Assembly: GCF_008065115.1 (NCBI RefSeq)
Contig: NZ_CP042913.1
Location: 2,082,338-2,146,337, forward strand
Length of the DNA stretch: 64,000 bases
Source: Bythopirellula goksoeyrii
GTDB lineage: Bacteria > Planctomycetota > Planctomycetia > Pirellulales > Lacipirellulaceae
Reading direction: 5' to 3'
Positions within the stretch are counted from its first letter, which is position 1; the number at the start of each line of letters is the position of its first letter. Shown one piece after another: positions 7,647 through 16,701 of this stretch. Both the position numbers and the translations under genes were made by a program. The notes under the pieces were generated by a model. That model saw only the letters and a list, made by a program, of their open reading frames with translations. It ran no database searches and was not told the origin of the DNA.

Positions 7647-9362
7647 CTATTCCTTACCACTCATGGCTGCGAAGTAGTTATTCACCGCGTGATCGAGAAT
7701 GTCTGTCGTAGCCACCATTGGCAGTTCGTTGTATTCGCAGTAGTGTGCCACTTGATCCAAGAGATCACGGGCATGACAACGACGCAGGGGACGTTCACAC
7801 GAATCATAGTGATGATTAATCAGGTACTCCAACAGGTCAAGCGAACAATCAATTTTCGACTTGTTGGCAAACACTTCAAACAGCTTCGTAAACTCCTCGC
7901 GAGACGGTGCACCGATCTCGATCTTAAACGGGATGCGTCGCAAGAAAGCGTCGTCGGCCAAGTCGCTCGGTTCCAGATTCGTGGAGAAGATAATGAGCTG
8001 TTCAAAGGGGACCTCGATTTTCTTGCCGTTGGCAAGGCTCAAGAAGTCGATGCGATTCTCTAGTGGCACAATCCAGCGATTGAGCAGCTCCGTAGGATTG
8101 ACCTGCTGGCGGCCAAAGTCGTCGATCAACAGACTGCCACAATTGCTCTTAAGTTGCAAGGAAGCTCCGCTGACGTGACTCACCGGGTCGTGCTTCAACT
8201 CCAAGCTATCCATCGTGAGTTCACCACCAACCACTACCGTGGGTCGACGAATACGAATCCAGCGACGATCTTGATTCGAAGTATTGATCAACTTGCTTGC
8301 CAGCGAGTCTACTGGCACATGACACGAAGCATCAAAGAATTTGATGACCTGTCCATCTTCGATGATGGCATGGGGAACCAAGATATTTTGTCCAAAGCAG
8401 CGAGTGATCCGCTGGGCAATCGTGGTTTTTCCATTTCCGGGAGGTCCATAGATGAACATTCCTTTGCCCGCGCTGATTGCCGGGCCAAGTTTGGCTAGCA
8501 TTTCCGGTTCGACATTGATGTCAGAAAACGCTTTGACGAGCCGATCTCGCTTCGGCTTTTCCGTGCGGATAGTCTGCGCTTGAACCGAGGCAGCATAGTC
8601 ATCCAGAGGTACTGGCGCGGGCCCCGCATAAGCGCATTCCTGAGTCGCAATTCGAGCCCGCTCGCGTCCTTGGTCGGTTAGTTGATAGATATGATCTCCC
8701 AACATCGCAGAACCCGTGAGAGCCAGGTACTGCCGCTTGCGGAGGCTAGTGAAAATGTCCTCCAGAATGGCAACTCTCAGACAGATTCGATCGGAAACTT
8801 GCTTTCCAGTGAGCGATCCCGAGGTATGGATGATTTTGAGGATTAAGTCTTCGACAAAGGTAACGTTGAGGCCGCTCTCCTCAAGAGTGCTTGGTTCCTC
8901 TGGTAAAAAGCCTTCATCGAGACCCAATGCCGAGATCAACGCTTCAGTCGATTCTGGTTGCGAGGTATTCCAAGCCGCTTGCTTGAGGGTGGAGGGTTGG
9001 CTTGATTCTTGGGGTGGTGCTGGCGGCGATTCTACTTCGTTCGACACGTGCTGTTCCTCATCGTTTGGTCTAGTCGTCAACTTGCGGCTCAACTGCCAGC
9101 CAAAGTTGGTTAGCTCATATTGCTTCGGGCTATCCCCGGTGCGGAGAAGTTGCAACTCAATCAATTCAGAAATGGAGTCACAACATTTTTTTGCATACTC
9201 GGGATCTTGTGGATTGTAGAGCTTGTCCTTCCCTGCCCGGATAGCAGGCCCTCGAGTGTCCATGCGGTTTGCTAATTCGATCTTTCCTTCGTTCCGCGCA
9301 GCAACCCGGATCACATCCTGCTCTTCCGATTTTAACGATTCTGGGGTAGCAATCGTGTGCAT
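7647..9362 (-). CDS. Winged-helix-containing AAA family ATPase
   Basis: 571 residues. The first half holds two helix-rich segments resembling winged-helix modules (about 10-95 and 165-235) separated by a Pro/Ser/Glu-rich linker (100-140). The ATPase domain has Walker A GPPGNGKT (306-313), Walker B LLIDDFG (411-417), a sensor-1 Asn in FSTNLEP (459-465) and candidate arginine fingers in FLRRIPF (473-479). The helical lid follows to the C-terminus. The architecture suggests a MoxR-like or chaperone-type remodelling ATPase, but no partner such as a VWA protein is adjacent, so the target is unknown. No export signal; cytoplasmic. Confidence 0.78.
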   Translation of the reverse strand: MHTIATPESLKSEEQDVIRVAARNEGKIELANRMDTRGPAIRAGKDKLYNPQDPEYAKKCCDSISELIELQLLRTGDSPKQYELTNFGWQLSRKLTTRPNDEEQHVSNEVESPPAPPQESSQPSTLKQAAWNTSQPESTEALISALGLDEGFLPEEPSTLEESGLNVTFVEDLILKIIHTSGSLTGKQVSDRICLRVAILEDIFTSLRKRQYLALTGSAMLGDHIYQLTDQGRERARIATQECAYAGPAPVPLDDYAASVQAQTIRTEKPKRDRLVKAFSDINVEPEMLAKLGPAISAGKGMFIYGPPGNGKTTIAQRITRCFGQNILVPHAIIEDGQVIKFFDASCHVPVDSLASKLINTSNQDRRWIRIRRPTVVVGGELTMDSLELKHDPVSHVSGASLQLKSNCGSLLIDDFGRQQVNPTELLNRWIVPLENRIDFLSLANGKKIEVPFEQLIIFSTNLEPSDLADDAFLRRIPFKIEIGAPSREEFTKLFEVFANKSKIDCSLDLLEYLINHHYDSCERPLRRCHARDLLDQVAHYCEYNELPMVATTDILDHAVNNYFAAMSGKE

Positions 9363-9454
9363 GGCATATTTTCCCTACGGTTTTCAGGCTCTAGGGAAAG
9401 CGTAGCTTATTCCAGCTGTCGCTGTGCTGAGAGTTTCGGATGCAAGGCTGCCTT

Positions 9455-10681
9455 CTAAGGAGACTTCGCCTTCGCTCCGGAAGAATCTCTTAGAGATGAG
9501 ATTGCCTGTGGAAGCTCAGGATCGACGAGTCCACGCTCGCCGCGTCCCTCTTGGTCGATTCTGCGATTCACGTCGCTTGTAATCGAAGGAACATCCGCTT
9601 GCCAATACTTCTCTTGCTCTTCTCGAGAAGGCGTCTCAAGTGGCCTAACGATGCGAAAACCAATATCGATCGCCTCATCGCTTGCAAACCACCAGGGGCT
9701 CTTGGGGGTATTGGGATCGTAGCTTCGTAGATCTTCATCATTGCTCGCCCTGCGACTTGCCGAGCGGCAATCAGCGGGGAGAACATACATCGAACCACCA
9801 CGCAACACACGGGGATAGAGCTTCGATGGCCAGCAAAGTGTTTCCTCGGTTGTGCAAAGGCGCGTCGGTAGCGAAGCGTACCAGCCAGGACGATATTCAT
9901 CGAGTACCCACTCTGCAGCGTTACCGTGCATGTCATACAAACCCCAAGCGTTAGGAAGCTTCTGCCCAACGGGGTGAGTTTCATACTCGGCGTTGTCATC
10001 CGTCCAAGCGTACTCGTCAATCAAATCAGGATCGTCGCCGAAGTAGTACGCCGTGGTCGTACCGGCACGACAGGCGTACTCCCACTCCGACTCTGTGGGA
10101 AGGCGATAGAAATCCCCTGTGAGCAAACTCAGCCATTTGGTGTACTGCTTTGCAGCAAACTGACTCATCGAGACTGCCGGTTGATCGGGTTCTTCACCGG
10201 CCTGAAAAGTGAAACTGGGATCATAAAGCTTGGATGGTGCGGAGATCGCGTCAATCTCATTCTCGTCCGTCACCTGGCGAATCTCACGATCATCAAACTT
10301 CTCGAAGATACTGCAAAGCTTCATGAACTGTTTGTACTCAGCCCAAGTGACTTCATGCTTGCCCATCCAGAATGCAGGAACTTCGACACGGACAACGGGT
10401 TGTTCGTCTGCATTGCCATCAGAATGAGAGCTACCCTGCTCGAATTGGCCACCCGGTATGGCAATCATTTCAAACGTAACTTCGGAGCCTGGAATCTGAG
10501 CCTGGTACGACTCCATGGGAGCGTTTGCGGCGTCAGGAGGCGTATGCTCTTGCTCACTCTTTGATTGAGTTGTGGGGGCTGACCACAAATAGCAAGAGGA
10601 ACTCAGGAAACTTGCGGCAATAATAGTTAAACGCAGAGGACTCAGAGGCGTAGAGTTAAGCAAAGAATACAATGTCTTCAT
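9455..10681 (-). CDS. FGE/sulfatase-modifying-factor fold exported protein
   Basis: 408 residues. An N-terminal hydrophobic segment (about 17-32) ending in SSSCYLWSAP gives a signal peptide or possible lipoprotein anchor. The rest follows the formylglycine-generating-enzyme fold: MIAIPGGQFEQGS, WMGKHEVTWAEYKQF, RLPTESEWEYACRAG, GLYDMHGNAAEWV, and the terminal VLRGGSM ... DCRSASRR ... GFRIVR series. No sulfatase gene is nearby, and this fold is widely reused in planctomycetes for other surface roles, so a true sulfatase-maturing role is only one option. The start codon sits between the arms of a dispersed inverted repeat (see repeat at 10628-10709). Confidence 0.82.
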   Translation of the reverse strand: MKTLYSLLNSTPLSPLRLTIIAASFLSSSCYLWSAPTTQSKSEQEHTPPDAANAPMESYQAQIPGSEVTFEMIAIPGGQFEQGSSHSDGNADEQPVVRVEVPAFWMGKHEVTWAEYKQFMKLCSIFEKFDDREIRQVTDENEIDAISAPSKLYDPSFTFQAGEEPDQPAVSMSQFAAKQYTKWLSLLTGDFYRLPTESEWEYACRAGTTTAYYFGDDPDLIDEYAWTDDNAEYETHPVGQKLPNAWGLYDMHGNAAEWVLDEYRPGWYASLPTRLCTTEETLCWPSKLYPRVLRGGSMYVLPADCRSASRRASNDEDLRSYDPNTPKSPWWFASDEAIDIGFRIVRPLETPSREEQEKYWQADVPSITSDVNRRIDQEGRGERGLVDPELPQAISSLRDSSGAKAKSP

Positions 10682-10709
10682 CCTCTGCGCCTCTGCGAAC
10701 TCTGCGTTT
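10628..10709. repeat. Imperfect inverted repeat enclosing the FGE-fold gene start
   Basis: Arms at about 10628-10656 and 10681-10709 are reverse complements with a few mismatches, built on the motif CGCAGAG / CTCTGCG. The loop holds the ATG at 10681 and first eight codons; the inner arm encodes residues 9-18 of the leader. Confidence 0.7.
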
Positions 10710-10755
10710 CAAAATCTTATTTAACCGTTGAAAACTCAATTTCTAGTTGAACAGA

Positions 10756-12042
10756 TCAAGCAATCGTCGTTTTCCCGGGAATGGCCACGGTTCCTTCGGA
10801 GACACTTCCCCATTCGTAGGTATTGGGGCCCAATCGCTCGGTGTTTGTGATCACGTCGTCCCACTTGAGATCTTGGCCCGTGTAGGTGCACATGCGGCCC
10901 ATGATGGCTAGCAGAGTGCTGTTGGTCATGTATCCGCCGTTGTTGATCGGTGTATCGTCGCGAATGCTCTTGAACAGCTCCTCATGTTCCACGCGATACA
11001 TGCTCGGCTTGGGCCCTCGGTACTTCCATTTTTTCTCGCCATCTATGCGGTTGGTGAGAATTCGGGCGGTACCCTTGGTCCCCATCACGATCTCATCCAC
11101 AAAGGGCGTGCAATTATCTTGTTGCCGGGTAGTGAAAAAAACACGCACTCCACTTGGGTATTCATAGAACACCACATGATGGTCGAAGATGTTGCCGTAT
11201 TTCTTATCCGTGCGCTGCTGACGTCCCCCGATACCCATGGCTTGGACCGGTTGGGTATCGCCCGTAAGCCAGGCGGTCTTGTCCAAACTATGAATCGCTT
11301 GTTCATTAATGTGGTCGCCCGAAAGCCAAGTGAAATAGAGCCAATTGCGAATTTGATACTCCATATCGCTCCATCCAGGCTCATGCCCTCGGTGCCAGAG
11401 CGTTCCGGTGTTGTATCGGGACTCGATGGAAACTATTTCGCCGATCGCACCATCTTGAATACGTTTCATGGTTTCTTTGACACCCAAGTCGTATCGCCAG
11501 CATAGACCTGATACCACCGCCAAATTTTTCTGACGCGCCTCTTCACACGTTTTTTGTACGCTCAGCACGCCGGGCACATCCACGGCGATCGGCTTCTCCA
11601 CAAAACTATGCTTGCCCTGTTTGACGGCATAGGCCAGATGTTCCGGGCGAAAATGCGGAGGCGTCGCCAAGAGCACAACATCGATTCCCGAATCGATCAC
11701 CTTCTTGAAGTTATCAAAACCCGAGAAGACAGTATCCTCGGTCACAGCAACACGGCTGGCTATCTCTGGGGTGTCACTGAGTGTTTGCAGACACGCTGCA
11801 CTACGATCAGGAAAAGTATCGCCGATGGCTACGAGTGTGGTTTGAGGATCGGCACTTAGAGCATCAATGGCCGCGGCTGTTCCCCGGCCACCGCACCCCA
11901 CTAAGCCGACTCGCAAAGTGTCCGACTCCGCAGCGTGAACGGCTTGGGGAAAACCGAGAGTGCTGATAGTCGCCGCAGTGACTGCAGTATTCTGCAAAAA
12001 AGTGCGACGAGAACTTGCTTGTGCGGGATTAAGTTCTGTCAT
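10756..12042 (-). CDS. Tat-exported Gfo/Idh/MocA family oxidoreductase
   Basis: 428 residues from the second ATG at 12042, chosen because AAAGGT lies 6 bases ahead; an in-frame ATG at 12069 adds nine residues. The leader has the twin-arginine motif SRRTFLQ followed by a hydrophobic stretch and an Ala-rich cleavage region. The NAD(P)-binding fold begins with VGLVGCGGRGTAA, and EKP (in HSFVEKPIAVD) is the conserved Lys-Pro of the family. These enzymes oxidise or reduce sugars and inositols; planctomycetes carry many Tat-exported copies. The TIM-barrel isomerase gene upstream, also Tat-exported, probably works in the same sugar pathway (inference). Confidence 0.9.
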   Translation of the reverse strand: MTELNPAQASSRRTFLQNTAVTAATISTLGFPQAVHAAESDTLRVGLVGCGGRGTAAAIDALSADPQTTLVAIGDTFPDRSAACLQTLSDTPEIASRVAVTEDTVFSGFDNFKKVIDSGIDVVLLATPPHFRPEHLAYAVKQGKHSFVEKPIAVDVPGVLSVQKTCEEARQKNLAVVSGLCWRYDLGVKETMKRIQDGAIGEIVSIESRYNTGTLWHRGHEPGWSDMEYQIRNWLYFTWLSGDHINEQAIHSLDKTAWLTGDTQPVQAMGIGGRQQRTDKKYGNIFDHHVVFYEYPSGVRVFFTTRQQDNCTPFVDEIVMGTKGTARILTNRIDGEKKWKYRGPKPSMYRVEHEELFKSIRDDTPINNGGYMTNSTLLAIMGRMCTYTGQDLKWDDVITNTERLGPNTYEWGSVSEGTVAIPGKTTIA

Positions 12043-12095
12043 CTGAGTACCTTTCACTCCTATTGTCATTTCAGTGATTCTGCTTTGCGACAGAA

Positions 12096-13010
12096 CTATC
12101 CTATCTCAAGCACTTCAGTCATGCGTCGATGGATATCTTCTAATTCTTCTGCGCCGCCACCATTAACTTCTGCTGTACACCACCCAGAGAATCCAATCTC
12201 CTGTAGAGCTTCGCGAACTTGCGGCCAATCGACGTCGCCATCTCCAATCTTACAGAAGCCATCCTTCTCGCTCCAGTCTTTGACATCGAGCTTCACGATT
12301 CGCTGGCCAAGTACGCTGATCCACTTCTCACTGGGGCCAAACTTGCGCACGTTGCCGATGTCAAAATACGCTCCCACCCAAGGACTATTGATCTCATCGA
12401 GATAGTCGCGCATTTCTTCGGGAGTCTCGCAGAATCCGTTCCACACATTTTCGATCAGAACTCGGACACCAAGCCGGCTGGCTAAGGGAAGGACCTGACG
12501 AATCCCTTGAATGGATCGAGTCCACACATCCTCGTGCGTTTCCTCAGCTCCTGAAACCTTACCGGGCACAAGTAATACGGAGAACCCTCCCATCGCACGA
12601 CAATCGACGAGGGCTTGCCTTAGATGTTCAACCCCTTGGGCCCGAACTTTCTCATCCGGGTCAGAAAGCCGAATGCTCCAATGCTTCATATCAACAACGC
12701 CATGAACCGGCAATGCCGTCGACTGCCGAGCAGCAGTAATCTCGGCGATTGAGATTCCGTCGAGGGGGCTTACCAGTTCCATGCCGGTGTAGCCCAAATC
12801 TTTGCACAGCTGAAATTTTTCCGCTACGCTGCCATCCGTCTCGATCATCCCCCATTTAACTGCCGTATAGAGTTTTCGAGGATGTGGCAGCAAGTCTGAT
12901 TGGTCCGCAGCAGCACTTTGAGTCGCGATCGACGGCAGCAGAGAAGTTCCCACTACAGAAGCTGCAGAATATAAAAGAAACTGTCGTCGATCGGAAGCAA
13001 GAATGGCCAA
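12096..13010 (-). CDS. Tat-exported TIM-barrel sugar isomerase/epimerase
   Basis: 304 residues, TTG start at 13010 with GGTGAG close upstream. Leader has DRRQFL followed by a hydrophobic Ala/Ser segment, a Tat-type signal. The mature part is a xylose-isomerase-like / AP-endonuclease-2 fold: metal-ligand segments ENVWNG, YFDIGN, KLDVKD and the final AEVNGGG. Probably isomerises or epimerises a sugar or sugar derivative. Only 5 bases separate it from the stop of the upstream DUF4832 gene, and the ribosome-binding site overlaps that stop, indicating translational coupling. It is a paralogue of the cytoplasmic protein at 18217-19170. Confidence 0.87.
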   Translation of the reverse strand: MAILASDRRQFLLYSAASVVGTSLLPSIATQSAAADQSDLLPHPRKLYTAVKWGMIETDGSVAEKFQLCKDLGYTGMELVSPLDGISIAEITAARQSTALPVHGVVDMKHWSIRLSDPDEKVRAQGVEHLRQALVDCRAMGGFSVLLVPGKVSGAEETHEDVWTRSIQGIRQVLPLASRLGVRVLIENVWNGFCETPEEMRDYLDEINSPWVGAYFDIGNVRKFGPSEKWISVLGQRIVKLDVKDWSEKDGFCKIGDGDVDWPQVREALQEIGFSGWCTAEVNGGGAEELEDIHRRMTEVLEIG

Positions 13011-13015
13011 TTAAC

Positions 13016-14695
13016 TCACCTTAAAAAAATGAGACCCAAGAAAAAGCTACCAACCAATATCAAACTCTCCGGCTCTGGTATGGCGTGAATGCCGGTTGGG
13101 ACTACCGAACTTTTGCCATAATTAGCCTGCCAATCGGCTAGGTCACTAAACTGAAAGGGATTTCCGATTCCACGTTGCCACTGCAATAAATCACTTCCAT
13201 CAACATCACCATCGGAATCGAAATCACCCTTTAAGAAAATGGTGCTGGAGTCCTCAATCTCCTCAAACTCTTCACCCACTTGATAGGTCGCCCCAGCGGC
13301 ATTTTCAGAGATTAGCAAATCGGTTTTGAGTACATTGATACCTGTGACATCATCCCAAACACCTTCATTGGCAAAACGAATGGAGTAGCGGACATCATCT
13401 GAGATTGAAGCCTCATAGTCTGGCATCTTGATGCCAACAGTGTAGGTTCCTTCGGCCATATTCTCAGGAATGCTCATCACGGCTTCTACCTCGTTGCTGG
13501 TTCCACCAGACCAGAATCTCGGATCGATCTGAAGTGGTGCCGAAGTAATCTCGCCGGAAGTGTTATTCTCTAGGGTGATCTCCACATTGCGTGGATTAAA
13601 CAATTCGCCGAATCCAATATTGTCGATGGTGAACTCCATGTTCAGCAGTCCGCTCGGTTTCACTTCGTCCGGCAGTTTCGCGTTCTGGAGTTCGTAGCGA
13701 TATCCCAAGCGTGTACTGATTTCATCGAAATAGCCGTCATCTCGCCAGCTTTGAATCACGTCGGGGTGCCAGCCGATGTGTAGGTAATCGGTGTGTAATT
13801 GCTGCATTTCGCTAATCGCGTTGGGTCCGGCACAAAACACACTCAGCGAGCAAGTTTCGCCACCATGAGGTCCGTACAAGCTCTCGCCGCCGATATAGTC
13901 AATTTCTTCCTGCCGTGTCCAACCAGGAGTTACATAAGTTCCAGCGTCGGACGAGGAAGCCAAAAAACAGTCGTTCAAATGTCCGACTCGCGAGAGGTTT
14001 GAGCCATCGAACGCGTTCTCTGCAGAAATACTTAAAGTCGCGTCTGCGGGAGAGCCATTGAAGATCTCTCGCTTGAAATGAGGCGTGCGAATACCCACCA
14101 TTCGATCAACAGGAAGCGAGTCAAGAAGCGCGTTGAGAATCTCCGTGCGATCGGCGTTGTTATCCAATCCGTTGGTGGAATGGTGCCATTCCCCCCACCA
14201 GCCGATAAAACCGGCATCCATAAGGTAGATGACGTCCTTATTGGCCTCCCATAACGGCTTAAGTTGCTGAATATGGTTTAGTATCACTGACTTGGGGGCG
14301 TCTGGACCGTTGCCGTCGTTGTAGGCTACCCGTGGTTTGACCTTAATTCCATTGGCCCGCGCCGCATCAAAACCTGCCTGGATTTGATTCAGAAATGACT
14401 GGCTGAGAGGGCCGTTGCGAAAATTACTAGCTAGGATACGGCCATAGATCAGCGAATGATCTTGGGATCGGACAGAGTTGTAGCCAGAGGTATTCGTCAG
14501 ATCGCGGAAGTGGAAGAAGCCCCGTTCTGGATTGGCGAAGTCCTCGGTCGATGGTTGAAAGACGATGGTCTGTAAGGGGGGCTCATCGCCAATTCCATGC
14601 GATGAAAACCACGGAGCCAGCAAGATACCGAGGACTAGGAGCGACTGCCCGAAAGCGCTGAAAAAGATTTCGTAATTCGTTAGTTTGCACTTCAT
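13016..14695 (-). CDS. DUF4874/DUF4832-type secreted protein with dockerin-like repeat and PEP-CTERM
   Basis: 559 residues. Signal peptide (about 10-35); then the characteristic NPERGFFHF start of DUF4874-type proteins, a TIM-barrel-like core (IYLMDAGFIGWWGEWH) and a beta-sandwich region typical of DUF4832. Near the C-terminus is a dockerin-like segment (DFDSDGDVDGSD, DLLQWQRG, DLADWQANYG) and finally a PEP-CTERM signal (PEPESL plus hydrophobic helix). These families look like glycoside-acting enzymes but no substrate is established, so the product is inferred to be a surface carbohydrate-active protein. It leads the small operon with the Tat-exported isomerase. Confidence 0.82.
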   Translation of the reverse strand: MKCKLTNYEIFFSAFGQSLLVLGILLAPWFSSHGIGDEPPLQTIVFQPSTEDFANPERGFFHFRDLTNTSGYNSVRSQDHSLIYGRILASNFRNGPLSQSFLNQIQAGFDAARANGIKVKPRVAYNDGNGPDAPKSVILNHIQQLKPLWEANKDVIYLMDAGFIGWWGEWHHSTNGLDNNADRTEILNALLDSLPVDRMVGIRTPHFKREIFNGSPADATLSISAENAFDGSNLSRVGHLNDCFLASSSDAGTYVTPGWTRQEEIDYIGGESLYGPHGGETCSLSVFCAGPNAISEMQQLHTDYLHIGWHPDVIQSWRDDGYFDEISTRLGYRYELQNAKLPDEVKPSGLLNMEFTIDNIGFGELFNPRNVEITLENNTSGEITSAPLQIDPRFWSGGTSNEVEAVMSIPENMAEGTYTVGIKMPDYEASISDDVRYSIRFANEGVWDDVTGINVLKTDLLISENAAGATYQVGEEFEEIEDSSTIFLKGDFDSDGDVDGSDLLQWQRGIGNPFQFSDLADWQANYGKSSVVPTGIHAIPEPESLILVGSFFLGLIFLR

Positions 14696-14829
14696 GAGGA
14701 ATTTCGTTCTTCGAAGAACTGAGCATTAAACTTACGATCTAGTAATTATTAACCATTGCCTTATCTGGTCATCGGAAATCGCGCAAAGATCTGCGGAGCA
14801 TGTTGCCCCCATGCACTGGCAATCACTCA

Positions 14830-15783
14830 TCAGCGACCTATGGAAAATCGTATAGGGCACGCACCCAGGAGTAATCCTAAGAGAATTAGAGTACTAGGCT
14901 CCGGAACCGCAAAGGCTGCTAGCAAAGGTCCAGTGCCGTAGTTATTCTGCCAATCGACCAAATCCCCTGCATCTAAAGGACCCGTGGTCGAGTTGCCACG
15001 CTGCCAGATCAGGAAATCGTTGCCATCGATGTCACCGTCGTTGTCAAAATCACCAGGGTCGTTGGGATTCGGATTCGTGGCAAACGTGTAGGTAATCTGT
15101 TCGAAAGTCCCGCCATCGTTCGGCAGGTCACCCGCCCCGAGATCAGTATACGCAATAAACCTAAAAGTATCTCCGGTGAAGACGGGAGTCCCAGGAGCCG
15201 TGGGGCCAATCGCCAGATTTCGTGGTATGGTCCACTCCATGCCATTGCCTGTCGGAGGTCCGTTATCATCAAAGAACGGGTAGGTAAATCCCAGTCCAAT
15301 AAAATCTCCACCGAAATCGACAACTCCAGCCACACCCGTGTTAAAGTTAGCAGCGTCTTGCACGAAAGGGAAGTCAGTTTGGTAACCGAGTTCCGATCCG
15401 ATTGCACCTAGCGTAAAAAGGTCATGCCCGGTGAGTAGGTCATTGTCTAAATCGAACGCCAAATACATCGTTGCCATCGCAACGATATCTGAGGTCACGA
15501 GATCGACGTAGATATATAAATTGTCGTCGTCGTTGGCGATTTGGATGGTGTTGATGTCAATGAAACCACCTGGATTGTCTGCCAAACCTCCATTGTCCGT
15601 AAAAGCAATTGGAATTCCTGCCCAGTCGTCGAATTCTGTCCCAGCCGCTTCGCCTTGAACTTGTATAGCGGTACTAAAGGTGCTTGGAGCAACAACGCCG
15701 TACGCGTCACTTATGTCGATACCGCTCCAGGTCAGCATCAACGCCAACATTGATAGTGGAACTACAATTCGATGTGAGAGCAT
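14830..15783 (-). CDS. Secreted PEP-CTERM protein with dockerin-like segment
   Basis: 317 residues from ATG at 15783, chosen because AGGAAA lies 6-7 bases ahead; an in-frame ATG at 15819 lacks this. Signal peptide, then a beta-rich domain with many Asp/Asn (QIANDDDNLYIYVDL, FDLDNDLLTGHDLF) that resembles a CBM9-like or DOMON-like sugar-binding fold (inference from the pattern). A dockerin-like stretch (DFDNDGDIDGNDF, LVDWQNNYG) precedes the PEP-CTERM signal VPEPSTLILLG. It is clearly paralogous to the next protein (15916-16593), which lacks the dockerin segment. Confidence 0.8.
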   Translation of the reverse strand: MLSHRIVVPLSMLALMLTWSGIDISDAYGVVAPSTFSTAIQVQGEAAGTEFDDWAGIPIAFTDNGGLADNPGGFIDINTIQIANDDDNLYIYVDLVTSDIVAMATMYLAFDLDNDLLTGHDLFTLGAIGSELGYQTDFPFVQDAANFNTGVAGVVDFGGDFIGLGFTYPFFDDNGPPTGNGMEWTIPRNLAIGPTAPGTPVFTGDTFRFIAYTDLGAGDLPNDGGTFEQITYTFATNPNPNDPGDFDNDGDIDGNDFLIWQRGNSTTGPLDAGDLVDWQNNYGTGPLLAAFAVPEPSTLILLGLLLGACPIRFSIGR

Positions 15784-15915
15784 TACTAGTTTCCTGTATA
15801 TGTATGCCATCACGCACATTGCGAGATAACAGATTAGTTTCTGGAAGTTGAGCAGTATTATTTAATAAGGGCAGGCGCGGCAGTCCCTGCGCCTGCCCTG
15901 TTCGTTCACTGAGTT

Positions 15916-16593
15916 TTAGCGTCGTCTCTTGATTGTCAAACAACCAACCAAAGCAGTAAGCAAGGCTACTGTGGCAGGCTCTGGTACCGCTAGGGTGTAG
16001 TTAATGACACCGCTAACATCACCGTTGGGGCCTTGGTCCGTCCAGAACAAAAGACGGACAGTACTATCTGGAAATACGTCAACTAGGGCTGTAGGAGGAT
16101 TGCGTACGATGTCTAGCGAAATGGCCAGTTCGCGTTCGTTAGAGTCAGCGAATGCGTCAAGCAACGCAGCCCCGCTGCCGAAGAAATCACCAGTCATTCC
16201 TTGGCCGTCATTAAATACACCGCCTCCCAATCCGTTAGAGGAGGTAAACGGAAAATCATTTTGCCAACCGGAATCCTGGCCGATGAGACCCAACCCAAAA
16301 ATGTCAAAACCTGTGGCGATGTTCTCATCGACATCGATCCCAGTAAACAAACCAAGCGACAGGCTGCTGTGAAAAGTGTTGCGAATGTAGAGAAAATTAT
16401 TGTCGTTCGCAATTTGCGTCTCTGCGATATCAACAAAGCCTGGATTGTCAGCAGCATCAGAATCAACCACCGGAACACCTATCCAATCCGAGTGGTCGTC
16501 GTCTATGGTAATGGTCTTGAAGGTCCCTGCATGAGCAATGGGACACAAGGTTGCCAGACTCAAATAAGCCAGCAATGTAAATGTCTTGTTCAT
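15916..16593 (-). CDS. Secreted PEP-CTERM protein, paralogue of the downstream gene
   Basis: 225 residues, ATG at 16593 with AGGAG 8 bases ahead. Signal peptide MNKTF...AHA; beta-rich body with the same blocks as its neighbour (ETQIANDNNFLYIR, TGFDIFGLGLIG, GWQNDFPF); ends with VPEPATVALLTALVG and RRR, a textbook PEP-CTERM. It lacks the dockerin-like Asp/Gly segment present in the paralogue. Function unknown; the Asp-rich motifs suggest a calcium-dependent carbohydrate-binding or structural role (inference). Confidence 0.8.
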   Translation of the reverse strand: MNKTFTLLAYLSLATLCPIAHAGTFKTITIDDDHSDWIGVPVVDSDAADNPGFVDIAETQIANDNNFLYIRNTFHSSLSLGLFTGIDVDENIATGFDIFGLGLIGQDSGWQNDFPFTSSNGLGGGVFNDGQGMTGDFFGSGAALLDAFADSNERELAISLDIVRNPPTALVDVFPDSTVRLLFWTDQGPNGDVSGVINYTLAVPEPATVALLTALVGCLTIKRRR

Positions 16594-16701
16594 TAGTACT
16601 TACTCCTGGTTGTCATTGGGTTACAAAATGCCAGTGCACGATTGCCTCTATTGTCCCTTGATTTCTTTCAAATGCAAACTTGTATTGTCGAACGGTTTCT
16701 C

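Noticed and set aside
9455-10681. Sulfatase-activating enzyme
   Set aside because: No sulfatase is nearby and the FGE fold is used for many non-sulfatase functions, so only the fold is claimed.
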